A DNA stretch of 33,234 nucleotides. Origin: an uncultured Oscillospiraceae bacterium (GTDB lineage: Bacteria > Bacillota > Clostridia > Oscillospirales > Oscillospiraceae). Position numbers and translations under genes: made by a program. Positions 14,597 to 21,164 of the stretch are shown here, in pieces. The notes under the pieces are model-generated. The model was not told the origin of the DNA and did not search any database. It saw nothing but the letters and a program-made list of their open reading frames with translations. The DNA is taken from assembly GCA_910584835.1 (NCBI GenBank), contig CAJUEG010000025.1:1-33234 (forward strand). The letters are read 5' to 3'. Position 1 is the first letter of the stretch, and every line of letters starts with the position of its first letter.

Positions 14597-15237
14597 AGCG
14601 CTTCCCCCTTTCCCGACAGCAGCCGGAAGGGGACCTCCACGGCATAGCGCAGATAGCGCCCGGGGTTGCCCGCCAGCCGGATGGGCTCCACCAAAATGGC
14701 GCTCACCCCCGCCAGGCTGCCCCCCAGCACGTCGGTAAATATCTGATCGCCCACGATGGCGGTCTGCTCCCTGGTCACCCCCATTTGTTCCATGGCCTTA
14801 TGAAAGGAGAGGGGCTTGGGCTTGCCGGCGTGGCCGATGTAGGGCACGCCCAGCGCCTCGGAAAAAATCCGGGGGCGGCTCTCGTGGCGGTTGTTGGACA
14901 GCACAAACAGCGTCACCCCGTGGGCGGCCAGATCGTCCCGCCACGCCTTCAATTTTTCATCGGGAAGGGGGACGCCGTAGGGGGCCAGGGTGTTGTCCAG
15001 GTCGGCCAGCAGCAGCCGGAATCCCCGGCGCTCCAGGGCCTCGCCGGTGATCTCGTAAATGTCATGGGCCGTAAACCTGGCCCGGAACCACGCCGTTGTC
15101 ACGCCGCGAAACGGCCAGGGCGTTCGGTCCTTTTCACTGCGGCGCAAGCAAAACCCAGCCCCGCTGCGCGGGCCTTGGGCTTTTGCTTTCCCTCCGCTCC
15201 AAACTCCCTCACTGTCCGTTTCTCCGCGCTTCTTCAT
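14593..15237 (-). CDS. yqeG: YqeG-type HAD phosphatase with repeat-derived N-terminus
   Basis: This 214-residue protein contains a HAD subclass IIIA core: nucleophile motif DLDNTL (79-84), VLSNN, a conserved KP (GKPKPLSF) and VGDQIFTDVLGG. YqeG proteins are usually about 170 residues and start near FTAHDIYEI. Here residues 2-46 lie in a copy of the dispersed GC-rich repeat (15098-15234). ATG 15237 is chosen because AAGGTGG lies 3 nt upstream; the GTG at residue 46 has no visible site. It is the first gene of the operon with the TIM-barrel and M24 genes. The substrate is unknown; related proteins act on small phosphates. Confidence 0.85.
   Translation of the reverse strand: MKKRGETDSEGVWSGGKAKAQGPRSGAGFCLRRSEKDRTPWPFRGVTTAWFRARFTAHDIYEITGEALERRGFRLLLADLDNTLAPYGVPLPDEKLKAWRDDLAAHGVTLFVLSNNRHESRPRIFSEALGVPYIGHAGKPKPLSFHKAMEQMGVTREQTAIVGDQIFTDVLGGSLAGVSAILVEPIRLAGNPGRYLRYAVEVPFRLLSGKGEAL
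15098..15234 (-). repeat. Dispersed GC-rich repeat inside the yqeG 5' coding region
   Basis: A 137-bp copy begins GTCACGCCGCGAAACGGCC on the + strand and ends CTCCGCGCTTCTT. It shares AAAACCCA, CTTGGGCTTTTG and TTTCTCCGC, in order and at like spacing, with the 136-bp tandem units at 18554-18960. It also shares both ends with 31909-31957. It starts directly after the ATG of the phosphatase gene and is open in frame. Confidence 0.8.
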
Positions 15238-15272
15238 AATCCACCTTCTATTCCGCCCGGGACGAGCATAGG

Positions 15273-15304
15273 ATGTGATAAGCACAGCTTGTATCTTATC
15301 ACAT
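15273..15304. promoter_or_regulatory. 10-bp inverted repeat between divergent genes
   Basis: ATGTGATAAG and CTTATCACAT are exact complements separated by 12 bp, with ATTTTT next on the + strand. It lies between the yqeG operon and the 15334 gene, so it may be a shared operator. A stem-loop role in RNA is also possible. No clear promoter was found beside it. Confidence 0.55.
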
Positions 15305-15333
15305 ATTTTTGCCGTTCACAAGGGGGAGATCCC

Positions 15334-16101
15334 ATGAAAGAATTGCTGCTGGCCCTGCCCGCCGGGCGGGAGACCAGGGGGAGGAGCTATGGCCTCACGC
15401 CCGCCCACATGGCCTATCGGATCGGGCCAGGGCCCAAGCTGCTGGGCATCCGCCTGCCCCAGGGGCTGCGGGGCGGGCTGATGCAGGTGGACTGCGCGGG
15501 CTATGACGGAGCCGGGGACCCGGTGGGCTGCTGCCGCCAGATTTTGGGGGAGTGCCGCCGCCGGTCCTTCCGGGGCATCGTGTGCGACTTTGAGGGCCCG
15601 CCCGCCGGCTGCCTGCCCAAGCTGGTGGAAATTCTGGACCGCAACTGCGCCGCCCAGGGCTGGGCCCTGTGCGTCCCCGAGTGCTACGCCCCCCACGCGC
15701 CCCACGCCCGGGTGCTCATCCCCTCCGCCCTCACCCACGGCACGCTGGAGCGCCGCCTGAATATGGCGCTGGAGCGGTACGGCGGCCGGACGGCCCTGGC
15801 GGTGGAGTGGGTGCGGGAGGAATTCCCCCTCCCCGCCCGAGGCCGGGGGGAGCCCATGAGCCAGAAACGGCTGGAGGAGCTGCTCCACCGCCTGGAACCC
15901 GCCGTGTTTTTTGACCGGGGGCTGTGCGCCCACTATTTTACGTATATGAAGGGGCCGCAGGCCCATTTTGTGCTCTTCGACACCCCCAGGTCCATCCGGG
16001 AAAAGCTGGGGCTGGCAAACCGGCTGGGAGTGGCGTTTACCCTTCTGCCCCAGCCGGAGCTGGAGCCCCACCTGGAGGAAATTTTCGGCCCCAACACATG
16101 A
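15334..16101 (+). CDS. Unrecognised 255-residue protein, possibly TIM-barrel glycosidase-like
   Basis: ATG 15334 has AGGGGGAG upstream; the frame is open further upstream but without such a site. The protein has no signal peptide or membrane segment. GIVCDFEGPP resembles the acidic beta-4 motif of GH18-type barrels (D-x-E pattern). Later segments ALCVPECYA, ALAVEWVREEF, HFVLFDTPRS and GVAFTLLPQPEL look like barrel strands. It may be a catalytically altered GH18-like protein of sporulating Clostridia, but this is only a fold guess. It ends against a terminator shared with the convergent 16245 gene. Confidence 0.7.
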   Translation: MKELLLALPAGRETRGRSYGLTPAHMAYRIGPGPKLLGIRLPQGLRGGLMQVDCAGYDGAGDPVGCCRQILGECRRRSFRGIVCDFEGPPAGCLPKLVEILDRNCAAQGWALCVPECYAPHAPHARVLIPSALTHGTLERRLNMALERYGGRTALAVEWVREEFPLPARGRGEPMSQKRLEELLHRLEPAVFFDRGLCAHYFTYMKGPQAHFVLFDTPRSIREKLGLANRLGVAFTLLPQPELEPHLEEIFGPNT

Positions 16102-16104
16102 GAA

Positions 16105-16200
16105 CCTGTATTCACAACCTCAAACAACCGCCTGACCGGGGACTTGCCCTGTCCGGCGGGCAAGCCCCGGCCGCACGGCATTTTTTGCTATGAATACAAG
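16105..16200. mobile_element. MITE-like element with imperfect terminal inverted repeats
   Basis: The ends CCTGTATTCACAACC (16105-16119) and, on the other strand, CTTGTATTCATAGC (16200-16187) match at most positions. Inside is a strong stem (CCGGGGACTTGCCC with GGGCAAGCCCCGG). No coding capacity is present. Size and layout fit a miniature inverted-repeat element, but no target-site duplication was recognised. Confidence 0.4.
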
Positions 16201-16204
16201 CGTT

Positions 16205-16240
16205 AAAAACCCGGCCCCGCAAATGCGGGGCCGGGTTTTT
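16205..16240. terminator. Bidirectional intrinsic terminator
   Basis: A 16-bp perfect stem (AAAAACCCGGCCCCGC and its complement) with an AAAT loop and T-runs on both sides, between convergent genes. Confidence 0.93.
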
Positions 16241-16244
16241 TCGG

Positions 16245-16697
16245 TTATTCCTCCTGGGCCGTCTCCTGGGGACGGTTGACCAAATCGTAATACATGTCGC
16301 GGTACAGCGCCAGCAGCTGCTGGTTGGTGGATTCCCGGCTACACACGATGTCCCGCAGGGCGTTGGCCTTGGCCTGCCCCGCCACATCCTCCGGCTCGCC
16401 GGGCGCGGTCTTGCCGCCCACGTTCATCTGGGCCAGGTGGGCGAAGGCCTCCTTCAGGTATTCCGTGTCGCTCTGAAGGGCGGCGATCTGCTGGAGCAGC
16501 CAGCTCAGTTCCACTTTATCGTTCATTTTTGCGTCCTCCAAATCAAAATTTGGCGGGCACGCAAGGCATATGGTGTCGCCGGAGAGGAAGCGTGCCCTGC
16601 CGTTTTTCACAAGACCTCTGGCCCGCTTGGGCCAGGTCGCTTCGTATACATTGCCCCGCTCATCGACCACATGAATGTTTTTTCCGATGGGTGTCAT
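16245..16697 (-). CDS. Conserved hypothetical protein (KNIHVVDE type)
   Basis: This 150-residue soluble protein has two parts. Residues 1-60 form a small basic domain (KNIHVVDERGNVYEATWPKRARGLVKNGRARF, given here only by its ends KNIHVVDE and NGRARF) with ICLACPP. The second part is helical (LLQQIAALQSDTEYLKEAF) with a C-terminal NQQLLALYRDMYYDL helix. Similar proteins seem common in Oscillospiraceae, from memory, with no known function. It diverges from niaR with overlapping promoters and ends at a shared terminator. Confidence 0.75.
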   Translation of the reverse strand: MTPIGKNIHVVDERGNVYEATWPKRARGLVKNGRARFLSGDTICLACPPNFDLEDAKMNDKVELSWLLQQIAALQSDTEYLKEAFAHLAQMNVGGKTAPGEPEDVAGQAKANALRDIVCSRESTNQQLLALYRDMYYDLVNRPQETAQEE

Positions 16698-16770
16698 CCC
16701 CCTGCCTCAATGTTTTGCGGGCTGTCTGGACGCCGTTTTTTGTGATGGGTGCCCTCCCCGGTCCGAAACC

Positions 16771-16799
16771 AATATACCATGGCCGGGACAGCTTGTCAA
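16771..16799 (-). promoter_or_regulatory. Promoter of the 16245 gene
   Basis: On the minus strand, TTGACA (16799-16794), 17 bp, TATATT (16776-16771). Its -35 box overlaps the -35 box of the opposite niaR promoter. Confidence 0.8.
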
Positions 16800-16821
16800 C
16801 AATGCCGGCATGTGCTATACT
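16793..16821 (+). promoter_or_regulatory. Promoter of niaR
   Basis: TTGTCA (16793-16798), 17 bp, TATACT (16816-16821), 25 bp before the start codon. The -35 box shares five bases with the divergent promoter. Confidence 0.8.
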
Positions 16822-16846
16822 TTTTGACGGGAAAGGAGGGCCTGCT

Positions 16847-17356
16847 ATGAATGCTAACCAGCGCCGGGCGCACATTTTGGACTATCTGAGGACCGCCCAA
16901 GCCCCGCTGTCCGCCACCGCCCTGGCCCAGCGCCTGTCGGTGAGCCGGCAGATCATTGTGGGGGACGTGGCCCTGCTCCGGGCAGCGGGGGAGGAGATTA
17001 CCGCCACCCCTCGGGGCTATGTGCTGGACCGGCCCCACCCGGGGCTCACCCGCACCGTGGCCTGCCTCCACAGCGGGGCGGACATGGAGCGGGAGCTGAC
17101 GCTGATGGTGGATCAGGGCTGCACGGTGGTCAACGTTATCGTGGAGCACCCGGTTTACGGTCAGCTCACCGGGCCGCTGGACCTGTCCTCTCGGTATGAT
17201 ATCTCGGAATTTATACGGAAAGTTGAGAAAAATGCCGCCCGGCCCCTGTCCCTGCTGACGGACGGCATCCATCTGCACACCCTGCGGTGCCCGGACGAGG
17301 GGGCGTTTGAGCGGGCGTCGGCTGCGCTGGAGGCGGCGGGATTTTTGGCGAAATAG
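16847..17356 (+). CDS. niaR: NiaR-family transcriptional repressor (HTH_11 + 3H domain)
   Basis: This 169-residue protein matches the usual NiaR/YrxA length. A winged helix occupies residues 1-60 (LSATALAQRLSVSRQIIVGDVALLRAAG), shown here by LSVSRQIIVGD. The 3H domain follows with its conserved histidines in CLHSG, VEHPVYG and DGIHLHTL. The 3H domain binds metal and niacin; the family represses NAD-precursor synthesis and uptake genes. ATG 16847 has AAAGGAGGG upstream; the longer open frame is not used. No NAD gene is adjacent, so it probably acts elsewhere and perhaps on its own promoter. Confidence 0.88.
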   Translation: MNANQRRAHILDYLRTAQAPLSATALAQRLSVSRQIIVGDVALLRAAGEEITATPRGYVLDRPHPGLTRTVACLHSGADMERELTLMVDQGCTVVNVIVEHPVYGQLTGPLDLSSRYDISEFIRKVEKNAARPLSLLTDGIHLHTLRCPDEGAFERASAALEAAGFLAK

Positions 17357-17518
17357 CGGGGACAGGCTGTGGTTATGCCGTGAAGTCTCTGTGGGCGGCG
17401 GCCGGGCGTTTTATCGGAAATAAGCTTTGAAGGCATTGAAGTCACTGCATGATAGCGGAGTGCGTTCCGCATCGGGTATTGTCTTTCAAATTGTTTGTCA
17501 AATCTGCACAAAACTATC

Positions 17519-17547
17519 TGGACAATTTCCAGAAGATATGGTATATT
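17519..17547 (+). promoter_or_regulatory. Promoter of the phosphoribosyltransferase-like gene
   Basis: TGGACA (17519-17524), 17 bp, TATATT (17542-17547). The dyad TCTGG...CCAGA overlaps the -35 box. Confidence 0.65.
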
Positions 17548-17590
17548 TAAGAAGAACTATTCTCCACTATGAAAACGAGGAGGAAAGGCC

Positions 17591-18232
17591 ATGAACCCCA
17601 ATTTTTTTAAAATCCCTGTCAGCGTCGGCAGCGTCTCCCTGCGGGTGGCCAAGGGCCACTTCGCAACGAGAAACAGCCACACCAACTACTTTATCGACGT
17701 AACCGAGCAGCGGTCCTGTCTCCGGGAGGCGGAGGCGGTGGCTCGGCAGCTGGCCCAGCGGGATATAATCCGCAACACAATGGTGGATACCATCCTGTGT
17801 ATGGACGGAACCCGGGTCATTGGCACCTGTCTGGCCCAGGAGCTTACCCAGGACGGTAACCGCTCAATCAACGCTGGAAAAGAGATCTATCTGCTTCGGG
17901 AGAACCTGAGCCGCGATGGAAAACTCATTTTCCGAGAAAATGCCCGATTTATGCTGGATGGGAAAAATGTGCTGCTTATGCTTGCCTCCGTTACCACCGG
18001 CAGCACAGTCCGTAAAGGAATACGCTGCGTTCAGTACTACAAGGGAAACGTAACGGGGATCACTTCTATCTATAGCCATGTAAAGGAGATAGACGGGATG
18101 CCGGTAGTGTCCCTGTTCAGTACTAACGACCTGCCCGGCTATGCCAGTTACCGCCCCGACGAATGCCCGCTCTGCAAGATGGGCCAGCCTCTGGATGCCG
18201 TAGTAGACAAGTACGGCTACGACGCGCTGTAG
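17591..18232 (+). CDS. Orotate-phosphoribosyltransferase-like protein with altered PRPP motif
   Basis: This 213-residue protein has the type I phosphoribosyltransferase layout: an N-terminal hood with FATRNSHTNYFIDVT, a core strand (DTILCMDGTRVIGT), and a PRPP-loop region NVLLMLASVTTGSTV (126-140). The C-terminus carries ECPLCKMGQPLDAVVDKYGY, like OPRT relatives that bind a cysteine pair. In active enzymes two acidic residues precede the TTG of the PRPP loop; here they are Ala-Ser. It may therefore use a different substrate, work poorly, or bind without catalysis. ATG 17591 has GGAGGA upstream. It stands alone behind its own promoter, with no pyrimidine genes nearby. Confidence 0.8.
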   Translation: MNPNFFKIPVSVGSVSLRVAKGHFATRNSHTNYFIDVTEQRSCLREAEAVARQLAQRDIIRNTMVDTILCMDGTRVIGTCLAQELTQDGNRSINAGKEIYLLRENLSRDGKLIFRENARFMLDGKNVLLMLASVTTGSTVRKGIRCVQYYKGNVTGITSIYSHVKEIDGMPVVSLFSTNDLPGYASYRPDECPLCKMGQPLDAVVDKYGYDAL

Positions 18233-18341
18233 CAGCCAATCGGGCTGGAAAAAGTGCCCTGATCGGCGATGATTCTGTACTTGGAGAGAAAACCGGCCTT
18301 TGTTCCAAGGCCATTAAGTTAAAAATTTTCGCCCTAATCAG

Positions 18342-18376
18342 AAAAGTCCGCCTCTTGTCAAAGGAGGTGGACTTTT
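18342..18376 (+). terminator. Intrinsic terminator downstream of the phosphoribosyltransferase-like gene
   Basis: AAAAGTCCGCCTC pairs with GAGGTGGACTTTT (one G-T pair) around a 9-nt loop, followed by TC-rich sequence. It lies about 110 bp after the stop codon. Confidence 0.75.
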
Positions 18377-18553
18377 TCTGGATATCGTCACACATCTATC
18401 ATCACGGCGCGAGAGAAAAAAGGCCTGATGAACAAGATGACGGATGGATAAGGCACAATAAATTGCGCACATAGAAAGGCAGAAAAGAGGCGGCGGAGGG
18501 TTTAATTAAGAGGACATGCTGGGCAAAAGGTTGGGCGGTTTCATGGAATGCAG
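18377..18553. other. Gap with no recognised gene
   Basis: From the terminator to the tandem repeats no gene, promoter or RNA structure was recognised. Short open frames here are not supported by ribosome-binding sites. Confidence 0.6.
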
Positions 18554-18960
18554 CCTGTAGTCGTGCTGCGAAGCCTCCGCGGCGGGGCCTAAGTCCTCCG
18601 ACTGCGCCAAAACCCATCCGCCGCTTTGCGCCATCTTGGGCTTTTGGCTCCGCTTCGGCCTTAGTCCCCTGCTCCCGGTTTCTCCGCAACCTGTAGTCGT
18701 GCTGCGAAGCCTCCGCGACAGGGCCTAAGTCCTCCGACTGCGCCAAAACCCATCCGCCGCTTTCGCCATCTTGGGCTTTTGGCTCCGCTTCGGCCTTAGT
18801 CCCCTGCTCCCGGCTTCTCCGCAACCTGTAGTCGTGCTGCGAGGCCTCCGCGACGGGGCCTAAGTCCTCCGACTGCGCCAAAACCCATCCGCCGCTTTGC
18901 GCCATCTTGGGCTTTTGGCCCCGCTTCGGCCTTAGTCCCCTGCTCCCGGCTTCTCCGCAA
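18554..18960 (-). repeat. Three tandem ~136-bp copies of the dispersed GC-rich repeat
   Basis: Units are 18554-18689, 18690-18824 and 18825-18960, each beginning CCTGTAGTCGTGCTGCGA and ending TCTCCGCAA. They differ by only a few bases. The middle unit lacks one base (CTTTCGCC for CTTTGCGCC). They are related along their length to the single copy at 15098-15234. An open frame crosses them on the minus strand but shifts at the one-base difference, so they are not taken as a gene. Confidence 0.9.
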
Positions 18961-18993
18961 CCTGTGGTTGCTAAGATTTCCTAGCGCGCTTGG

Positions 18994-19023
18994 TTGCTTT
19001 TCCCCCGGCGGAGCTGTTACAAT
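18994..19023 (+). promoter_or_regulatory. Promoter of the XRE regulator gene
   Basis: TTGCTT (18994-18999), 18 bp, TACAAT (19018-19023), directly after the tandem repeats and 24 bp before the start codon. Confidence 0.55.
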
Positions 19024-19047
19024 AGGGACGAAAAGGAGGGCGCGCCC

Positions 19048-19785
19048 ATGACATTGGCGGAAAAAATTCTGACCCTGCGGACCGGGCAAAACCTGTCCCA
19101 GGGGGAGCTGGCGGAGAAGCTGGACGTGTCCCGGCAGTCGGTGAGCAAGTGGGAGACGGGCCAGTCGGTGCCCGAGCTGGACAAGCTCATCAAGCTGGCC
19201 GACCTGTTCGGGGTGAGCGTGGACCAGCTGGTGCGGGACGGGGGCGCGCCCGAAGCAGCGGCGGAAGCGCCCAAGGTGGAAACGCCCCCGGCGGCGCAGC
19301 CTCAGATCGTCTATGTGGAGCGGCCCCGGCGGGGGCTCACCACGACCCAGATCCTGGGCGTGGTCTGCACGGCGGGCGGCGCGGGGCTGTGCCTGATCTC
19401 GGCGGCCACAGCCAATGATGAGGTATTTCTTATAGGACTGGTGGTGCTCATCGCCGGCCTGCCCCTGCTGCTGGGGAAAAAGCACCCCTTTCTCCTGTTC
19501 GGCTGGCTGGCGTGGGCGATGGGCTACCTGTTCCTGTGCACGCCGGCCATTATGGGGCCTGTCTTGGGCTCCTGGCAGCCCTTTACGGGGCTTGTGATGT
19601 CCTGGCGCTGGCTGATGGCGGACGGGGCGCTGGGAGGCAGCATCCTGCTGATGATCCTGCTCTTCCTGCTGGCCTATGGCGCGCTGAGCGCGCTGACCAT
19701 CATTTTGCCCGTTGCCACCATCCGGCTGGCCTGGAAACGGTGGAAAAAGCGGAAGCCGGAGGGACAGGAGCAGAAAACGGTATAA
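19048..19785 (+). CDS. XRE-family regulator with C-terminal membrane domain
   Basis: This 245-residue protein has a helix-turn-helix of the Cro/CI type at residues 1-60 (GELAEKLDVSRQSVSKWETG), a Pro/Ala-rich linker with the basic ERPRRG, then four to five hydrophobic helices and a Lys/Arg-rich tail. Membrane-tethered XRE regulators of this layout are common in Clostridia and usually have unknown signals. ATG 19048 has AAAAGGAGGG upstream. It is monocistronic, between the repeat array and a terminator shared with the L,D-transpeptidase gene. Confidence 0.87.
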   Translation: MTLAEKILTLRTGQNLSQGELAEKLDVSRQSVSKWETGQSVPELDKLIKLADLFGVSVDQLVRDGGAPEAAAEAPKVETPPAAQPQIVYVERPRRGLTTTQILGVVCTAGGAGLCLISAATANDEVFLIGLVVLIAGLPLLLGKKHPFLLFGWLAWAMGYLFLCTPAIMGPVLGSWQPFTGLVMSWRWLMADGALGGSILLMILLFLLAYGALSALTIILPVATIRLAWKRWKKRKPEGQEQKTV

Positions 19786-19787
19786 TT

Positions 19788-19819
19788 AAGAGCGCCCCCA
19801 CGAAAGCGGGGACGCTCTT
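19788..19819. terminator. Bidirectional intrinsic terminator
   Basis: AAGAGCGCCCCC pairs with GGGGACGCTCTT (one mismatch) around CGAAAGC-type loop bases, between the convergent XRE and L,D-transpeptidase genes. Confidence 0.82.
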
Positions 19820-19823
19820 CTTG

Positions 19824-20894
19824 TCAAAACTGGCTGTATCGCCTCAGAATGGTTTCCAGCTGGGTCCGGCTGGCGTAGTCCGCGGGGCACAGGGCGCCTG
19901 AGGAGGTCCCCTGAATGAGGCCCGTCCCCACCGCCCAGCACATGGCCTCCCGGGCGGCGGCGTGCACGCCGTCCCCGTCGGAGAAGCGCTCCAGAGAGCC
20001 CTGCTCCTGGGGGACGCGGCCCAGGTACTGGGTATCATAGCGGTACAGCATGGCCACCAGCTCCTGCCGGGTGATGGGAGCGGAGGGATCGAAGTCCTGG
20101 CCCGCCACGCCGTCCAGCAGGAGGTGGCCCGCGGCCCAGTCCAGCGCCTGGGCGTCATCGACGGGCCCGGCCTCACCGGACAGACTGTAAAGAGATTGGG
20201 CCATAAGGGCGTAGGACACAGTCCGCTCCTCGGGAAGCTGCCCGGGCCGGGAGCTGTCCTCCTCCCTGCCGGACAGGATCTCCCGCCAGGGGTTCTCCTC
20301 CCGGGGGTCGGTGGGGTCCCATCCGTTGGCCTCCTCCTCCGAGATGTGATCCACTACCTTGTCCGGCTTGCCCAGAGGGCCGGGGTTGTCGGCATCGTCG
20401 TAGACGGTGACCTTGGTGCCCCGGGCACAGTTGTCATAGATCCACTTGGCGTCCGCGGTCTGGAGCCGGACGCAGCCCAGAGAGGCCGGAGCGCCCAGGC
20501 CGTTGTATTCCTCGGTCATCAGGGTGGAGGGGTCCTTTTTGGTATAGCACACCGAATGGAACAGAATATTCCCCTTGATCTGGGTGCAGTATTGACCGTA
20601 GGAATTGTCAAGCATGTGAACCCAGGTCCACCGCCCGCCGATGGTGAAAGTGCCGGTGGGGGTGGCGTGGCCCTTCCGCCCGGTGGAGCACACCATGGCC
20701 TTTACGGGAACGGTGTACTGGCCATTTTCATCCAGCTCGTAGACGGTGACGGTGCTCTGGGCGCGGTTGACCATGATGTAATAGGGTTTTCCATTGCTTG
20801 CCATGGGACCGGCGGCCCAGGCCGTATGGACCCCGGAGCACAGCAGCAGCGCGGCGGCAGCCAGGGCCAGAAACAGGCTGACGATTCGTTTCAA
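19824..20894 (-). CDS. Secreted L,D-transpeptidase (YkuD) with C-terminal SLH repeats
   Basis: This 356-residue protein has a signal peptide (1-28), a YkuD domain (about 35-170) with HSVC around His113 and SLGCVRL with catalytic Cys141, a charged linker, and two SLH-like repeats at about 240-356 (LLLDGVAGQDFDPSAPITRQEL shown by ITRQELVAMLYRY; second with SGALCPADYASRTQLE). It should form 3-3 peptidoglycan cross-links or attach proteins to the wall, held by SLH domains. The start is taken as TTG 20894 because GGAGGT lies 6 nt upstream and the signal peptide begins there; upstream ATG codons lack such a site. Its promoter lies in a long inverted repeat. Confidence 0.9.
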   Translation of the reverse strand: MKRIVSLFLALAAAALLLCSGVHTAWAAGPMASNGKPYYIMVNRAQSTVTVYELDENGQYTVPVKAMVCSTGRKGHATPTGTFTIGGRWTWVHMLDNSYGQYCTQIKGNILFHSVCYTKKDPSTLMTEEYNGLGAPASLGCVRLQTADAKWIYDNCARGTKVTVYDDADNPGPLGKPDKVVDHISEEEANGWDPTDPREENPWREILSGREEDSSRPGQLPEERTVSYALMAQSLYSLSGEAGPVDDAQALDWAAGHLLLDGVAGQDFDPSAPITRQELVAMLYRYDTQYLGRVPQEQGSLERFSDGDGVHAAAREAMCWAVGTGLIQGTSSGALCPADYASRTQLETILRRYSQF

Positions 20895-20918
20895 GGAAGT
20901 ACCTCCTACCATATCTTG

Positions 20919-20963
20919 TGTATAATGAAATGGCTCCCACAAGGAAAGCCATTTCATTATACA
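20919..20963. repeat. Perfect 17-bp inverted repeat upstream of the L,D-transpeptidase gene
   Basis: TGTATAATGAAATGGCT (20919-20935) and its exact complement (20947-20963) flank an 11-bp loop. Each arm holds a TATAAT box facing opposite ways. The RNA of the transpeptidase gene would start inside it. Confidence 0.8.
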
Positions 20964-20984
20964 TGATTCAGATGGTAAATGCAA
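20956..20984 (-). promoter_or_regulatory. Promoter of the L,D-transpeptidase gene
   Basis: On the minus strand, TTGCAT (20984-20979), 17 bp, TATAAT (20961-20956). The -10 box is in the right arm of the inverted repeat. Confidence 0.7.
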
Positions 20985-20998
20985 GAGAAAATAGGGGG

Positions 20999-21154
20999 TT
21001 AATAGAGAAACACAACCAGCAGGAGCAGGCCCAGCAGGAGCATGAGAGCGGCGATGTCGTCGGCTGTGCCGTCCGCCTCGCGCAGCCCGCCGCAGACAGG
21101 ACACTGGGTTTCTAAGGTGTTGAAATCCATGCGGCAGTTATCGCAGTGTTTCAT
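20999..21154 (-). CDS. 51-residue zinc-ribbon membrane microprotein
   Basis: The N-terminal half carries two Cys pairs (HCDNCRMD and CPVCGG), the usual small zinc ribbon. The C-terminal half is one hydrophobic helix (ALMLLLGLLLLVVFLY). GAGGTGA lies just upstream; ATG 21154 gives better spacing than ATG 21157. It follows the ABC permease gene by about 10 bp and is the last gene of the GntR-ABC operon, so it may assist or regulate that transporter. Its function is unknown. Confidence 0.7.
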   Translation of the reverse strand: MKHCDNCRMDFNTLETQCPVCGGLREADGTADDIAALMLLLGLLLLVVFLY

Positions 21155-21164
21155 CATGCTCACC

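Noticed and set aside
18402..18905. A 167-codon frame on the minus strand across the tandem 136-bp repeats
   Set aside because: Its protein merely restates the DNA repeat, shifts frame at the one-base difference between units, and has no ribosome-binding site.
18554..18960. CRISPR array
   Set aside because: The 136-bp units are directly adjacent with no unique spacers, and no cas genes are nearby.
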